Below, one piece after another: positions 42,614 through 52,457 of a stretch of 58,305 nt of DNA. Both the position numbers and the translations under genes were made by a program. The notes under the pieces are model-generated. The model searched no databases and had not been told where the DNA came from. It saw only the letters and a program-made list of their open reading frames with translations. The DNA comes from Bacteroidales bacterium (GTDB taxonomy: Bacteria > Bacteroidota > Bacteroidia > Bacteroidales > UBA932): positions 1-58,305 of the forward strand of contig JAQXOE010000051.1 of NCBI GenBank assembly GCA_029098505.1, in the 5' to 3' direction. Each line of letters begins with the position of its first letter. Position 1 is the stretch's first letter.

Positions 42614-43960
42614 ATGAAAGATATTTCCAGAAGAGAATTCATAAAGACTGCCGGTGCTGGTGCTCTGGCTATGGGAGCCGCTATGGCTTGCGGTACCGAC
42701 AAGGGGAATAAACAATCCGGACGGACGGAAGTATCTGAAGGTATGCCCCTCAGAACGAATCCGAACAGTGGCGACAAAGTCTCATTGCTGGGCTACGGCT
42801 GTATGAGATGGCAGATGATCCAGGATGAGAACGGCAATGAAATCATTGACCAGAGCTCAGTCGACGAGCTGGTGGACTATGCCATTGCCCACGGTGTCAA
42901 CTATTTCGACTCGGCTCCGGTATACCTTCAGGGACAGAGCGAAAGAGCTACGGCTAAGGCATTGCTGCGCTATCCGCGCGCGAGCTACTTCATTGCTACG
43001 AAAAACAGCCGCAAGAACACTTTCGAAGAGGGAGTCAAGATGTACAAGCAGTCCCTCGCGAATTATGAGACCGATTATCTTGACTATTATCTGCTTCACG
43101 CCCTCTCGGGCTACTCGGATCTCAAGGACAGGTTCATTGACACAGGTCTGCTCGATTATTTCCTGGCGGAGCGCAAGGCAGGTCATATACGCAACCTCGG
43201 TTTCTCCTTCCACGGAAACAAAAATGACTGGGATGAACTCATCCAGACTCACGAGTCTTATCATTGGGACTTTGTCCAGATTCAGATGAACTATCTGGAC
43301 TGGTACAATGCCGGTGGACGAAATACGAATGCAGCTCATCTCTATAAGACCCTTGATGAGCGCGGAATACCGATAGTCATAATGGAACCACTCAGGGGAG
43401 GTGGCTTGAGCAATGTTCCTAAGGCAGTTGCCGAAGAATTCAAGTCTCGTGAGCCCGATAAATCCATAGCATCCTGGGCCTTCCGCTTCGTCGGCTCTTA
43501 TCCAAGGATATTGACCGTGCTGAGTGGAATGACCTATATGGAACATCTTCAGGACAATCTGGATACCTACTTGAAATTCAAGCCTTTGACTGAAGAGGAG
43601 AAAGACTTCCTCACAGGAGAAGTCGCTACCAGGATTGCAGACTACCCGTTGGTCGGCTGCACAGGCTGCCAGTACTGTATGCCTTGTCCTTTCGGAATCG
43701 ATATTCCGGGTATCTTCAGATTCTACAACAATTCAGTAAATGACGGTACCTATGTGGTTTCAAAGGAACAGGAGAAATATCAGAAACTGCGCCGCCGCTA
43801 TCTGCTTGAGTACAGCAAGGCCATCCCTACTGTAAGGCAGGCTGACCACTGCATAAATTGCCAGCAGTGTATGGTTCATTGCCCGCAGCACATACGCATC
43901 CCTCAGGAACTCCGCCGTATAGACCGCTATATCGAGTCCCTTAAGCAGGAAACCCTGTAG
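42614..43960 (+). CDS. Tat-exported aldo/keto reductase with C-terminal 4Fe-4S domain
   Basis: The 448-residue protein opens with a twin-arginine signal (SRREFIKTAGAGALAMGAAM); the following AC could be a weak lipobox. The aldo/keto reductase barrel shows the tetrad D99 and Y104 (NYFDSAPVY), K130 (FIATK) and H162 (YYLLHAL). Near residue 348 the sequence CTGCQYCMPCPFG and near 413 CINCQQCMVHCP supply two iron-sulfur clusters. Family members with this C-terminal module are usually cytoplasmic ferredoxin-linked oxidoreductases, so export with a polyferredoxin neighbour suggests electrons come from the membrane protein at 41122-42591, not NADPH. The substrate is unknown. It ends 15 bases from the convergent gene. 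Confidence 0.87.
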   Translation: MKDISRREFIKTAGAGALAMGAAMACGTDKGNKQSGRTEVSEGMPLRTNPNSGDKVSLLGYGCMRWQMIQDENGNEIIDQSSVDELVDYAIAHGVNYFDSAPVYLQGQSERATAKALLRYPRASYFIATKNSRKNTFEEGVKMYKQSLANYETDYLDYYLLHALSGYSDLKDRFIDTGLLDYFLAERKAGHIRNLGFSFHGNKNDWDELIQTHESYHWDFVQIQMNYLDWYNAGGRNTNAAHLYKTLDERGIPIVIMEPLRGGGLSNVPKAVAEEFKSREPDKSIASWAFRFVGSYPRILTVLSGMTYMEHLQDNLDTYLKFKPLTEEEKDFLTGEVATRIADYPLVGCTGCQYCMPCPFGIDIPGIFRFYNNSVNDGTYVVSKEQEKYQKLRRRYLLEYSKAIPTVRQADHCINCQQCMVHCPQHIRIPQELRRIDRYIESLKQETL

Positions 43961-43975
43961 ACCTTACTTTATTGG

Positions 43976-46453
43976 CTATTTGCGGACGGAATCAAGGACA
44001 GCTTTTGAGCTGCCTTCCGTGCAGCGATAGTTTTGAGGGTTCCGGAAGCCAAGGAGGAAGGTCTTGGTGTCCATCCTCTTTTTGCCAGCCAGTTGGAGTT
44101 CGTTGATTCTGATGAATCCGTCGGCTGTTCGTATGGCCAGAATGCTCTTTTCGTCTGACAGGATGCTGCCAGGCACATTCAGGCCTGCGCCTGCTTCAAT
44201 GAGACGGGCAACTTCTTCCGTACTCATAATTTCAGAAGAGTAGATCTTCAATTGTACTGCCGGTGCAGAAACAGATTCATCTATAGGCAGAATTTCGGTG
44301 AAAGCTGCCGGGTAAGGGCTGAGACCTCTGATGAGGTTATGGATGTTCCTGGACTTGTCATTCCAGTCGATGTGGCAGAGCTCACGGCTGAGCTTAGGTG
44401 CAGGCTTGAGCTGCTCTGAACCCTGAACGAAGGAGCGTTGAACACGCAGCTCTATATTGCCCTCGATCAGGCCTTCTACAGTGTCGCAGACCAGCGATGC
44501 TCCGATTTCCATCAGGGCGTCGTGGACGTCACCGGCATTGTCATTCGGCTTTATGTGATAGTCCTGTCTGAGCATTATGCTTCCTGTGTCAATATCCTCG
44601 TCTATCATAAAGGTCGTGACTCCGGTAATCTGTTCTCCATTGATGACTGCCCAGTTGATTGGGGCGGCGCCTCTGTATTGAGGCAGAAGGGCTGCGTGGA
44701 GATTGAAGGTGCCAAGCTTAGGCATAGACCACACTTCCTTAGGCAGCATTCGGAAGGCTACCACAACGAAGAGGTCTGCTTTCCAGGCATTAAGGGCTTC
44801 CAGGAATTCCGGCTCCTTGAGTTTGACAGGCTGAAGCACAGGAATGCCGTGCTCCACTGCAAATTTCTTGACGGCGCTCTCGTTCATCTTGAGTCCTCGT
44901 CCTGAAGGCTTGTCGGCTACTGTAACCACGCCCACGATGTTGTATCCCTTGTCAATGAGTGCTTTAAGAGGGGCCACGGCGAATTCCGGGGTACCCATAT
45001 ACACTATCCTTGTTTTCCTGAAAATGCTCATTACTTTAGTTTTGATTCGGCGCCAGTTGGACTTGAACTGGTCCAGATTGAACAATGAAGAGTCGTTTAC
45101 GGCCTTCCAGGTGAAGAAGGCGCCCATAGGGGCCAATAGCACCACCATAAGGAAACTGCCCTCAAAAGGCGTCATTGCGCCGTCCTTGGCCATCTTTTCT
45201 CCTATCGAATTCACTACCCAGTACAGGACGAAGAACAATACCGAAAGGATAGCTGATCCTCCCAGCTGGCCTTTCTTTACAAGCGAACCCAACGGCGCTC
45301 CTATGAAGAAGAGCAGAAGGCAGGCAAGCGCCACAGAGAACAGCTTGTGTATGCACAGATTTACCCTTCTCAGATAGAAGAGAGACTCGTTAAGCTCACG
45401 GCCCATACCCACCAGCTGGGTTTCCATATTGACGGCTTTGTTCAAGGCCTGTTCATAGGCGAAATACTCGTCGCTTTCATTGTCCCATACCATATAGTTA
45501 TCGCACTCGAAAGGCTTCAGGTCCTTTTCGAGCGTGGCGGTGTCGAGCTGCCGGTATTTCGAGAAATTGCCGCCGTAGATGTACATCCTGAGGTGCTCCT
45601 GGTGCATTTGGGTGAAGTTCCTGTCGAGCGAGTCCCTGAATTCGACGAGCTGGGTCTTTCTCATAGTCTTGACCTGGTCGCTGAACCTGGTGCTGTCGGA
45701 TTTTTCGAAGCTGTAGTTCTCCAGCGGTATAATCAGGTCCTGCTGGCGGAAATTGATTTTCTGAACCTCGTAGCTGGTGTCACGGTAGGCTCTGGTATTG
45801 CTCTCGGCGTAGTTGGTGCCGTTGTAAAGGGTGAAGGTGAGGTAATCCTTGCTCTTGGACATCTTCAGCAAAGCTGAGTCCGCCAGTGTGACATTGATAT
45901 TGCCCTTGCGGTCCGTATGGTCGTAAACCATTACCCCATAGAGCATTCCGTTATCCTTGTTCCTCTCGTCCACGCGGAGTATATAACCCTCGATACCGTT
46001 GTAGAAGATGCCGGAAGGTATCTTGATTTCGCTGTTGGTGTTCTGGATGTCGTCCTGGAAGGTGTACATCTTGTTCCAGGCCAAAGGCACCACCCTGTCG
46101 CTGATGACATAAGTCGCTGCGCTGATGATGAGCGAGGCAATGAAAAGGGGCGCCATCGTCCTGGCGAGCGAGATTCCCGCAGCCTTTACGGCAATGAGCT
46201 CGTTGTTCTCGCTCATCTGGCCGAGAGCCCACATCGCGGCGAGCAGGGTGGCCAGGGGCAATGCCGTCGGCAATATCGATGTGCCTCCCCATCCGAGGAA
46301 TTCGAGGATGATGAGCAGTGAAAGACCCTTACCGACCAGTTCATCGATGTAGAGCCAGAGGAACTGCATCACCAGAATGAATATGACCACCAACAGGATC
46401 GCGATGAACGACCCGAAGAATGATCTCAATAAGAGTTTGTCCAGTTTCTTCAT
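43976..46453 (-). CDS. LptF/LptG-family permease fused to methionyl-tRNA formyltransferase
   Basis: The 825-residue open frame joins two proteins. Residues 1-474 are an LptF/LptG (YjgP/YjgQ) permease for lipopolysaccharide export: an N-terminal helix group (GWGGTSILPTALPLATLLAA, then MSENNELIAVKAAGISL), a large periplasmic domain and a C-terminal helix group. From about residue 475 it is methionyl-tRNA formyltransferase: RIVYMGTPEFAVAPLKAL, the catalytic region FNLHAALLPQYRGAAPINWA and DEDIDTGSI, and the C-terminal tRNA-binding domain. An internal ATG at 45031 (MSIFRKTR) could start a free Fmt enzyme of 351 residues. No stop separates them. It may be a true fusion, a frame with internal initiation, or an assembly error. 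No second fmt is in the window. It follows alaS by 49 bases. Confidence 0.85.
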   Translation of the reverse strand: MKKLDKLLLRSFFGSFIAILLVVIFILVMQFLWLYIDELVGKGLSLLIILEFLGWGGTSILPTALPLATLLAAMWALGQMSENNELIAVKAAGISLARTMAPLFIASLIISAATYVISDRVVPLAWNKMYTFQDDIQNTNSEIKIPSGIFYNGIEGYILRVDERNKDNGMLYGVMVYDHTDRKGNINVTLADSALLKMSKSKDYLTFTLYNGTNYAESNTRAYRDTSYEVQKINFRQQDLIIPLENYSFEKSDSTRFSDQVKTMRKTQLVEFRDSLDRNFTQMHQEHLRMYIYGGNFSKYRQLDTATLEKDLKPFECDNYMVWDNESDEYFAYEQALNKAVNMETQLVGMGRELNESLFYLRRVNLCIHKLFSVALACLLLFFIGAPLGSLVKKGQLGGSAILSVLFFVLYWVVNSIGEKMAKDGAMTPFEGSFLMVVLLAPMGAFFTWKAVNDSSLFNLDQFKSNWRRIKTKVMSIFRKTRIVYMGTPEFAVAPLKALIDKGYNIVGVVTVADKPSGRGLKMNESAVKKFAVEHGIPVLQPVKLKEPEFLEALNAWKADLFVVVAFRMLPKEVWSMPKLGTFNLHAALLPQYRGAAPINWAVINGEQITGVTTFMIDEDIDTGSIMLRQDYHIKPNDNAGDVHDALMEIGASLVCDTVEGLIEGNIELRVQRSFVQGSEQLKPAPKLSRELCHIDWNDKSRNIHNLIRGLSPYPAAFTEILPIDESVSAPAVQLKIYSSEIMSTEEVARLIEAGAGLNVPGSILSDEKSILAIRTADGFIRINELQLAGKKRMDTKTFLLGFRNPQNYRCTEGSSKAVLDSVRK

Positions 46454-46502
46454 TCCAATGATGCGCTATTCCGGATAAGGGTTTTTGCTGCCCCGAAAGG
46501 CC

Positions 46503-49136
46503 TTAGTTTGTGGCAATCTCAATAAGTTTCGCCAGTGCGTCCTTCAGGCCCTCGGCGTTCTTTCCGCCTGCTGTGGCAAAGCCCGGCTGTCCGCCGCCGC
46601 CTCCAAGGATGAGTTTCGCAGCCTCGCGAATGTCCTTGCCGGCATTCTTGCCTTTGGCAACGAGGTCGGCGGAGTACACGAGTATGAGCTGAGGCTTGTC
46701 CTCTGCGAGCACCGCAGCGGCGATGACTGTATTCTGAAGCTCCTTCTGGAGGCGCATCGTAGCATCCTTGACCATAACAGGGTCCGCCTCGATATTGTCA
46801 TTGGCCTGACCTATTGCAATGACGTTGATGCCGTTGATGTCCTGGCCTCTCTTTGATATTTCCTTGGCAAACTCGGCAGCCTTCTGTTTTGCAAAGGCCT
46901 CAGCCTGTTTCTTGTAGCTGGCGTTTTCGTTGATGAGCTTCTGGATGGCTCCCGGAAGGTCAGGGATATTCTTGAAGAAGGACTTCATCGTGCGTATGGT
47001 CTCCTGTGCGGACTCTGAGCACATTTCAGCCTCGAAGCCGGTCACAGCCTCGATTCTTCTTACGCCTGCGGCAATGGCAGACTCGCTGACGATCTGGAAG
47101 TATCCGATATTGCCCGTTCTCGAGGTGTGGCAACCGCCGCAGAGCTCGACGCTGTCGCCGAATTTGACTACGCGGACCTTATCACCGTATTTTTCGCCGA
47201 AGAGTGCGATTGCACCCATTGCAAGTGCCTCTTCCATAGTCGCGTCGCGCTTCTCTTCAAGAGCGAGATTGCGGCGTATGAGGGCATTGACCCTGTGCTC
47301 GACCTCGCGGATTTGGGCATCGCTCATCTTCTCGAAGTGCGAGAAGTCGAAGCGGAGGTACTTGTCGCAGACGTATGAGCCCTTCTGCTCGACGTGGGTG
47401 CCGAGAACTTCGCGAAGCACCTCGTCGAGGAGGTGGGTGCAGCTGTGGTTGTTGGCAATCCTCTGGCGGCGCTCGGCATCAACGCTGAGCTTGAAGCTTT
47501 CGCTCGGGTCGGAAGGCATCTTCTCGGCAATGTGGATGGTGAGCCCGTTCTCCTTGATGGTATCGGTTATGGCAATCTTCTCGCCGCTCTCGGAAACTAT
47601 GGCTCCGGTATCTCCGACCTCGCCTCCCATCTCTCCGTAGAAAGGAGTGCGGTCGAAGACGAGCTGAATCATCTCCTTGTTCTTCTGCTTTACTATTCTC
47701 TGTTTCAGGAGCTGTGCATCCTCGACTTCAGTGCTGTCATAGCCCAGGAACTCACTCTCGCCCGAACGGTACTCCACCCAGTCGCCGAATTCGTTGGAGG
47801 TGGCGTTGCGAGCCCTTTCCTTCTGCTTCTGCAGTTCGGCCTTGAAGCCCTCCAGATCCACTGTGTAGCCGTTTTCTGTGGCAATCAGTTCGGTCAAATC
47901 AATAGGGAAGCCGAAGGTGTCATAGAGAGTGAATGCGTCCACTCCGCTGATGACCTTGCTGTCTGCGGACTTCACCATATACTCGTCCATAAGCTTGATA
48001 CCCCTGTCGAGGGTGCGCAGGAAGGCAAGTTCCTCCTCGCGGACCACGTTCTCGATGAGCTTCTGCTGTGCAGGAAGCTCCGGATATGCCTCGCCCATAT
48101 CGGCAATGAGCTGAGGGAGCAGCCTGCAGAGGAAAGGCTCGTTGACGCCGAGGACGGTGTAGCCGTAGCGTACGGCCCTGCGGAGGATGCGGCGGATGAC
48201 ATATCCTGCCTTAGCATTCGATGGCAGCTGGCCGTCGGCAATGGCGAAACAGATGGTGCGGATGTGGTCTGCAATGACGCGCATCGCTACATCAGTCTTC
48301 TTGTCCTCTCCATATTTGTGACCAGAAAGTTCGCCGATTTTGGCGAGCATTCCGGTGAATACATCGGTGTCGTAGTTTGAATTCTTGCCCTGGAGCACTG
48401 CGCAGAGGCGCTCGAAGCCCATACCGGTGTCAATGTTCTTGGCAGGGAGATTCTCGAGATGTCCGTCAGCCTTGCGCTCGTACTGCATGAATACGAGGTT
48501 CCAAATCTCGATGACGTGAGGGTCGGACTTGTTCACAAGTTCGCGTCCCGGTATGCCGCTGGCAGCCTTCTCTTCTTCGGAACGGATATCGACGTGAATT
48601 TCGGAGCAAGGACCGCAAGGACCTGTGTCTCCCATCTCCCAGAAGTTGTCGTGTTTGTTTCCGAGCAGGATATGGTCCTCGGGAAGGTACTTGCGCCAAG
48701 CCTGTCTTGCCTCTTCATCCAGAGCTGTGCCGTCTTCTTCAGAGCCTTCGAAAACCGTGGCGTAAAGTATGTTCTTGTCTATTCCGTAAACTTCAGTCAG
48801 AAGCTCCCAGGCCCAATCAATGGCCTCAGACTTGAAATAGTCTCCGAAACTCCAGTTTCCAAGCATCTCGAACATAGTGTGGTGGTAGGTGTCGTGTCCA
48901 ACCTCTTCGAGGTCATTGTGCTTGCCGCTGACGCGGAGACACTTCTGGCTGTCGGCAGCCCTGTTGAATTTGCTGGTGGTATTGCCGAGGAAAATGTCCT
49001 TGAACTGGTTCATTCCGGCGTTGGTGAACATAAGGGTAGGGTCACCCTTTACCACCATAGGTGCCGATGGCACAATGGTGTGCCCTTTGGATGCAAAGAA
49101 GTCCAGAAACTTCTGTCTGATTTCTTTTGAAGTCAT
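46503..49136 (-). CDS. alaS: Alanyl-tRNA synthetase
   Basis: The 877-residue enzyme charges tRNA-Ala and edits mischarged tRNA. The start at 49136 gives the conserved N-terminus [20 protein letters not shown]; the frame continues 41 codons upstream through the promoter region without family similarity. Class II motifs are in the first 250 residues ([20 protein letters not shown]). The editing-domain zinc motif is HSCTH near residue 561 with CGGCH near residue 663, and the C-terminal C-Ala domain ends [15 protein letters not shown]. Full length. It is divergent from the M23 peptidase genes and precedes the permease-Fmt gene. Confidence 0.97.
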   Translation of the reverse strand: MTSKEIRQKFLDFFASKGHTIVPSAPMVVKGDPTLMFTNAGMNQFKDIFLGNTTSKFNRAADSQKCLRVSGKHNDLEEVGHDTYHHTMFEMLGNWSFGDYFKSEAIDWAWELLTEVYGIDKNILYATVFEGSEEDGTALDEEARQAWRKYLPEDHILLGNKHDNFWEMGDTGPCGPCSEIHVDIRSEEEKAASGIPGRELVNKSDPHVIEIWNLVFMQYERKADGHLENLPAKNIDTGMGFERLCAVLQGKNSNYDTDVFTGMLAKIGELSGHKYGEDKKTDVAMRVIADHIRTICFAIADGQLPSNAKAGYVIRRILRRAVRYGYTVLGVNEPFLCRLLPQLIADMGEAYPELPAQQKLIENVVREEELAFLRTLDRGIKLMDEYMVKSADSKVISGVDAFTLYDTFGFPIDLTELIATENGYTVDLEGFKAELQKQKERARNATSNEFGDWVEYRSGESEFLGYDSTEVEDAQLLKQRIVKQKNKEMIQLVFDRTPFYGEMGGEVGDTGAIVSESGEKIAITDTIKENGLTIHIAEKMPSDPSESFKLSVDAERRQRIANNHSCTHLLDEVLREVLGTHVEQKGSYVCDKYLRFDFSHFEKMSDAQIREVEHRVNALIRRNLALEEKRDATMEEALAMGAIALFGEKYGDKVRVVKFGDSVELCGGCHTSRTGNIGYFQIVSESAIAAGVRRIEAVTGFEAEMCSESAQETIRTMKSFFKNIPDLPGAIQKLINENASYKKQAEAFAKQKAAEFAKEISKRGQDINGINVIAIGQANDNIEADPVMVKDATMRLQKELQNTVIAAAVLAEDKPQLILVYSADLVAKGKNAGKDIREAAKLILGGGGGQPGFATAGGKNAEGLKDALAKLIEIATN

Positions 49137-49179
49137 AATATATCTTGTTTTTATCTTCCGCTTTGATTGATACAGACCA

Positions 49180-49218
49180 CAAAAGTAGCTATTTTTTCGC
49201 AAAAATAGAGTATATTTG
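49180..49218. promoter_or_regulatory. Divergent promoter region between alaS and M23 peptidase genes
   Basis: Minus strand: TACTTTTG (complement at 49180-49187) and TATTTTTG (complement at 49200-49207), 43 or more bases before alaS. Plus strand: TATATTTG at 49211-49218, giving a start near 49225 and a very short leader before the ATG at 49241. None has a good TTTG element at 19 bases. Confidence 0.5.
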
Positions 49219-49240
49219 CCCAAATGTGACCATATATAGA

Positions 49241-50251
49241 ATGGCGAAGAGGAAAACATACAAACTGAATCACGAGACTCTGCTGTATGAGATCAAGGAA
49301 GTGTCAAAAAGAACGGTGTTCGCCAAGGCGACTCTGGTCTTTCTGGCCAGCGTAGCCTTGGCCGCCCTCTATTTTTTCATCTATACTGTGGTCCTGGGTT
49401 ACGACTCTCCGAAAACGGTCATAATGAAGAAAACGAATGCCCGTTGGGAGACCCGCCTTGAGCTGATGAACAGGCGTTTGGATGCGTATGAGGAGATACT
49501 AGGCGGCCTTGAATCCAGAAACGGTGATGTTTACCGCTCCATTTTCGGTATGGACAATATGCCGGCCGGGGTCTTCGGCAGCACTCCGACGGGCCCGATA
49601 GACGAGTCCCTGTTGGAGAATGTGAATCCGAACAGCCCTCTTGCCCGGACTGCCCGCCGTCTGGATGCTATGACCAGGCAGGTTTTCCTGCAGACCAAGT
49701 CATATGACGAGGTGGCGGCGCTCTCCAAACGTGCCGGGGATATGGCCTCCTGCCGGCCGGCCATTCCGCCTTTCCTCCCGGATAAGAGCAAGTATCGCAT
49801 TTCCAGCTCCTTCGGTTACCGTACCGATCCCGTTTACGGCGGCCGGGAGTACCATACCGGTCAGGATTTCCCTATGAAATCTGGCACTCCAATCTATGCC
49901 ACAGGAGACGGAGTCGTCGAATCGGTGAATTTCAGCTTCAACGGTTATGGCAATGAGGTCGTAATCGACCACGGTTTCGGATACAAGACCCGCTATGCCC
50001 ATTTGAGCATCATCAGCATTACGGAGGGTATGAAGCTCAAGAGAGGCGATTGCATCGGGCAGAGCGGCAATTCCGGCAAGTCCACAGGCCCCCACCTCCA
50101 TTACGAGGTCATCTATAGGGATTCCAGGGTCAATCCTATGAATTTCATGGACTTGGAAATGAGTGTGGATGAGTATAAGGCTATGGTCAACCTGCGCAGC
50201 TCTGAGACAAAGGAACTGCTCAGCCAGCCATTCAGCCTAAGACGCAGATAA
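49241..50251 (+). CDS. Membrane-anchored M23 peptidase (first of two)
   Basis: The 336-residue protein starts at 49241 ([20 protein letters not shown]), has one membrane helix ([20 protein letters not shown]), a predicted coiled-coil stretch, and a C-terminal LytM/M23 domain. The zinc ligands H205 and D209 lie in HTGQDF, and the HLHYE motif begins at H285. The metal site appears intact, so the protein may cut peptidoglycan cross-links. It is followed after 4 bases by a second M23 gene with similar topology. Tandem M23 proteins of this type in Bacteroidota are likely cell-envelope remodelling factors, but no specific function can be assigned. Confidence 0.9.
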   Translation: MAKRKTYKLNHETLLYEIKEVSKRTVFAKATLVFLASVALAALYFFIYTVVLGYDSPKTVIMKKTNARWETRLELMNRRLDAYEEILGGLESRNGDVYRSIFGMDNMPAGVFGSTPTGPIDESLLENVNPNSPLARTARRLDAMTRQVFLQTKSYDEVAALSKRAGDMASCRPAIPPFLPDKSKYRISSSFGYRTDPVYGGREYHTGQDFPMKSGTPIYATGDGVVESVNFSFNGYGNEVVIDHGFGYKTRYAHLSIISITEGMKLKRGDCIGQSGNSGKSTGPHLHYEVIYRDSRVNPMNFMDLEMSVDEYKAMVNLRSSETKELLSQPFSLRRR

Positions 50252-50255
50252 GAGT

Positions 50256-51215
50256 ATGTTTGGAAGGAAGAAAACGGTGATAATGGACAAGAACCTCACG
50301 TTCAGGCAGGTTGAGCGCACTGCTCTCAACGTGCTGAAGTCCTTTTTGCGTTATCTTATCGCCACGGTCTCCCTGGCCGTTGTCTATTACATCATCTTCG
50401 CCCTTGTTATCAATACCGATACTCAGAAGGCGCTTCGCTACGAGAACAGGCTCTACCAGAAGACCTATGCCGATATGCTGGAAAGGGAAATGCTCATTTC
50501 CGATGCTATTGATGGTATTCAATTGAAAGACAATCAGATATACGAAAATATCTTCCATTCTTCGGCTCCTTCCGTTGACCTGTTCAAGCTTGACAGTTAC
50601 CTTTCCTCGGCAGTCGATTCCATTCCGGACAAGGATATGGTCGACTACGTTTACGCCAAGGGCCTGGATGTCACTGCTTCGGCTTCGAGGGTAGAGGAGA
50701 ACTTCCGCCGGATAATGCAGCTGTGCTACGAGGGCACGGAGGCATTGCCGCCTATGTCATTGCCGCTGGAATCAATCTCGGCAGCGCAAGTGGGCGCGTC
50801 TATGGGCAATAAGGTGAATCCTTTCTACAAGGTGGAGAGCTTCCACAGGGGCCTTGACCTGATTGCCTCGCAGGGTGATCCTGTGCTGGCTGCGGCTGAC
50901 GGCGTGGTCACTTCAGTCGTACGTTCCGGCAGGGGAGACGGGCACGTGGTCGAGATTACCCACAAGGGCGGATATGTCACCCGCTATTCGCATCTTGGTG
51001 ATATTGCCGTATCGAGGGGACAGAATGTCGTGAGGGGAAAGAAGATTGCGGAAGTGGGAGTCTCCGGCAGCAGTTTCGCGCCTCACCTGCATTATGAGGT
51101 GCTCAAGGACGGGGAAACTCTCGATCCTGTCAATTTCCTTTTTGCGTCGGTCAGGTCGAAGGAGTATGCCGACTTCAGCTATATGGCTTCAAGGACGCGG
51201 CAGTCGTTGGATTAA
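50256..51215 (+). CDS. Membrane-anchored M23 peptidase (second of two)
   Basis: The 319-residue protein starts at 50256, or nine codons later at MDKNLTFRQVERTALNVLKS. It has one membrane helix (FLRYLIATVSLAVVYYIIFA), a periplasmic linker and a C-terminal LytM/M23 domain with H197 and D201 (HRGLDLIA) and the HLHYE motif starting at H277. The zinc site appears intact. It parallels the upstream M23 protein, and the two may act together. The MerR-type regulator gene follows after 19 bases. Confidence 0.88.
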   Translation: MFGRKKTVIMDKNLTFRQVERTALNVLKSFLRYLIATVSLAVVYYIIFALVINTDTQKALRYENRLYQKTYADMLEREMLISDAIDGIQLKDNQIYENIFHSSAPSVDLFKLDSYLSSAVDSIPDKDMVDYVYAKGLDVTASASRVEENFRRIMQLCYEGTEALPPMSLPLESISAAQVGASMGNKVNPFYKVESFHRGLDLIASQGDPVLAAADGVVTSVVRSGRGDGHVVEITHKGGYVTRYSHLGDIAVSRGQNVVRGKKIAEVGVSGSSFAPHLHYEVLKDGETLDPVNFLFASVRSKEYADFSYMASRTRQSLD

Positions 51216-51234
51216 CACACTTATAATCAATTAT

Positions 51235-51552
51235 ATGGAGAAACTTTACTACAGTATAGGCGAAGTTGCTGAAATCCTGGGCGAGAGCACCTCCCTTGTC
51301 AGATACTGGTCCAATGAATTTTCGTCCCATTTCAAACTGAAGCGTTCGGCGAAGGGGGACAGGAAGTACACCGCAGGGGATATTGAGACGCTTAAGCAGA
51401 TTCATCATCTTGTAAACGTTGACGGGCTTACGCTCGAGGGCGTGGACAAGGCTCTCAAGAACTCGAAGCGCACGGTGGAAAAGGATGTCAAGGTTCTGGA
51501 GTCTCTGAAAAATATAAGACAACAGTTGGAGGACATCAAAAAGTCTTTATAA
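51235..51552 (+). CDS. MerR-family DNA-binding protein
   Basis: The 105-residue protein is almost only a MerR winged helix-turn-helix (YYSIGEVAEILGESTSLVRY, then WSNEFSSHFKLKRSAKGDRK) followed by a helical tail. The start at 51235 excludes an upstream extension that overlaps the M23 gene in another frame. It has no ligand-binding domain and no metal-binding cysteines, so what it senses is not apparent. It is translated from the same transcript as the two M23 peptidases, and such small MerR proteins often accompany them in Bacteroidota; this is recalled loosely. Its targets are unknown. Confidence 0.85.
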   Translation: MEKLYYSIGEVAEILGESTSLVRYWSNEFSSHFKLKRSAKGDRKYTAGDIETLKQIHHLVNVDGLTLEGVDKALKNSKRTVEKDVKVLESLKNIRQQLEDIKKSL

Positions 51553-51575
51553 GTAGAAAAAAATCCTTAACTTTG
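51546..51575 (+). promoter_or_regulatory. Promoter of the zinc-ribbon/dnaB genes
   Basis: TTTA at 51546-51549, 18 bases, then TAACTTTG at 51568-51575. The -7 element is an exact TAnnTTTG match. It lies 30 bases before the ATG at 51605. Confidence 0.6.
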
Positions 51576-51604
51576 CATTTCGCAAATAAATAGAACAAAG
51601 ATAT

Positions 51605-52423
51605 ATGGCAAAGAAACTCAAGAAAGTCGAGACCCCTATCGACCAGAGAGAGACCTTCGTCTCCCTTCAGAAAAACTTCGTCGAGGATTCCGATCTCAGC
51701 GTGAAGGAAAAGCTCAGAATACTCTTTGAGCTCCAGGAGGCGGATGTGGAAATAGACAAGATACTTCAGCTCCGCGGCGAGTTGCCGGAGGAGGTTGCCG
51801 CACTTGAAAAGGAGATTGCCGGCCTTGAGGACAAGGTGGCTTCTGACAAGGCTATCATCGAGAAGTACAACAGCACCATCGCTTCACACAAGCAGAATAT
51901 CATCGACCTCGACGAAGAGATTGAGAGATATCGCAATCAGCTTGACAATATCGCCAACAGCCGTGAGTTCGACTCCATCAACAAGGAAATCGAGAATCAG
52001 GGCTATCTCAGACGCATTTCAGAGAAGAACATCAACGAAACCAGACTCGCCATTGCCAATACCAAGGCCGACATCGAGGATACTGAGAGGATGATTGAAA
52101 TCCGCAATGAGGACCTGAATGCGAAGAAGACCGAGCTTGAGGGTATAGTCGAGTCCACCTCTGCGGAGGAGAAGCGCCTTATGGCCAAGAGAGAGGCTTG
52201 TGCAGCCAAGATCGACGCCAGGACTATGAGCGCTTATGAGCGTATCAGGAACAGTGTGCACAACCGTCTTGCTGTCGTTGGCGTGTACAATGAAAATGCT
52301 TGCGGCGGATGCTTCAACACCATCACTCCCCAGCGTCTTCTCGACATAGCCTCAAACAACAAGCTCGTGATTTGCGAGCACTGCGGACGTATCATAGTCA
52401 ACAAGGATTTCGACAACGAGTAA
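51605..52423 (+). CDS. C4-type zinc-ribbon protein with long coiled coil
   Basis: The 272-residue protein consists mainly of a long coiled coil (about residues 35-200; LPEEVAALEKEIAGLEDKVA onward) and ends with a zinc ribbon with cysteine pairs CGGC and CEHC (ENACGGCFNTITPQ, then LVICEHCGRI). This is the layout of the zf-RING_7/C4-type zinc-ribbon family, thought to act in translation or nucleic-acid handling. It is cytoplasmic, with no signal peptide. It follows its own promoter and precedes dnaB by 34 bases. The fold call is firm; the function is not. Confidence 0.87.
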   Translation: MAKKLKKVETPIDQRETFVSLQKNFVEDSDLSVKEKLRILFELQEADVEIDKILQLRGELPEEVAALEKEIAGLEDKVASDKAIIEKYNSTIASHKQNIIDLDEEIERYRNQLDNIANSREFDSINKEIENQGYLRRISEKNINETRLAIANTKADIEDTERMIEIRNEDLNAKKTELEGIVESTSAEEKRLMAKREACAAKIDARTMSAYERIRNSVHNRLAVVGVYNENACGGCFNTITPQRLLDIASNNKLVICEHCGRIIVNKDFDNE

Positions 52424-52457
52424 TCAGGGGCTTTCATCAGCCTCAAATGCTTGATTT

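Noticed and set aside
45000..45045. Calling the permease and formyltransferase as two separate genes
   Set aside because: No stop codon separates them in the given sequence. The internal ATG at 45031 is noted as an alternative, but the sequence itself shows one frame.
47394..48380. A 328-codon plus-strand open frame within alaS
   Set aside because: It lies antisense to conserved AlaRS motifs and resembles no protein family.
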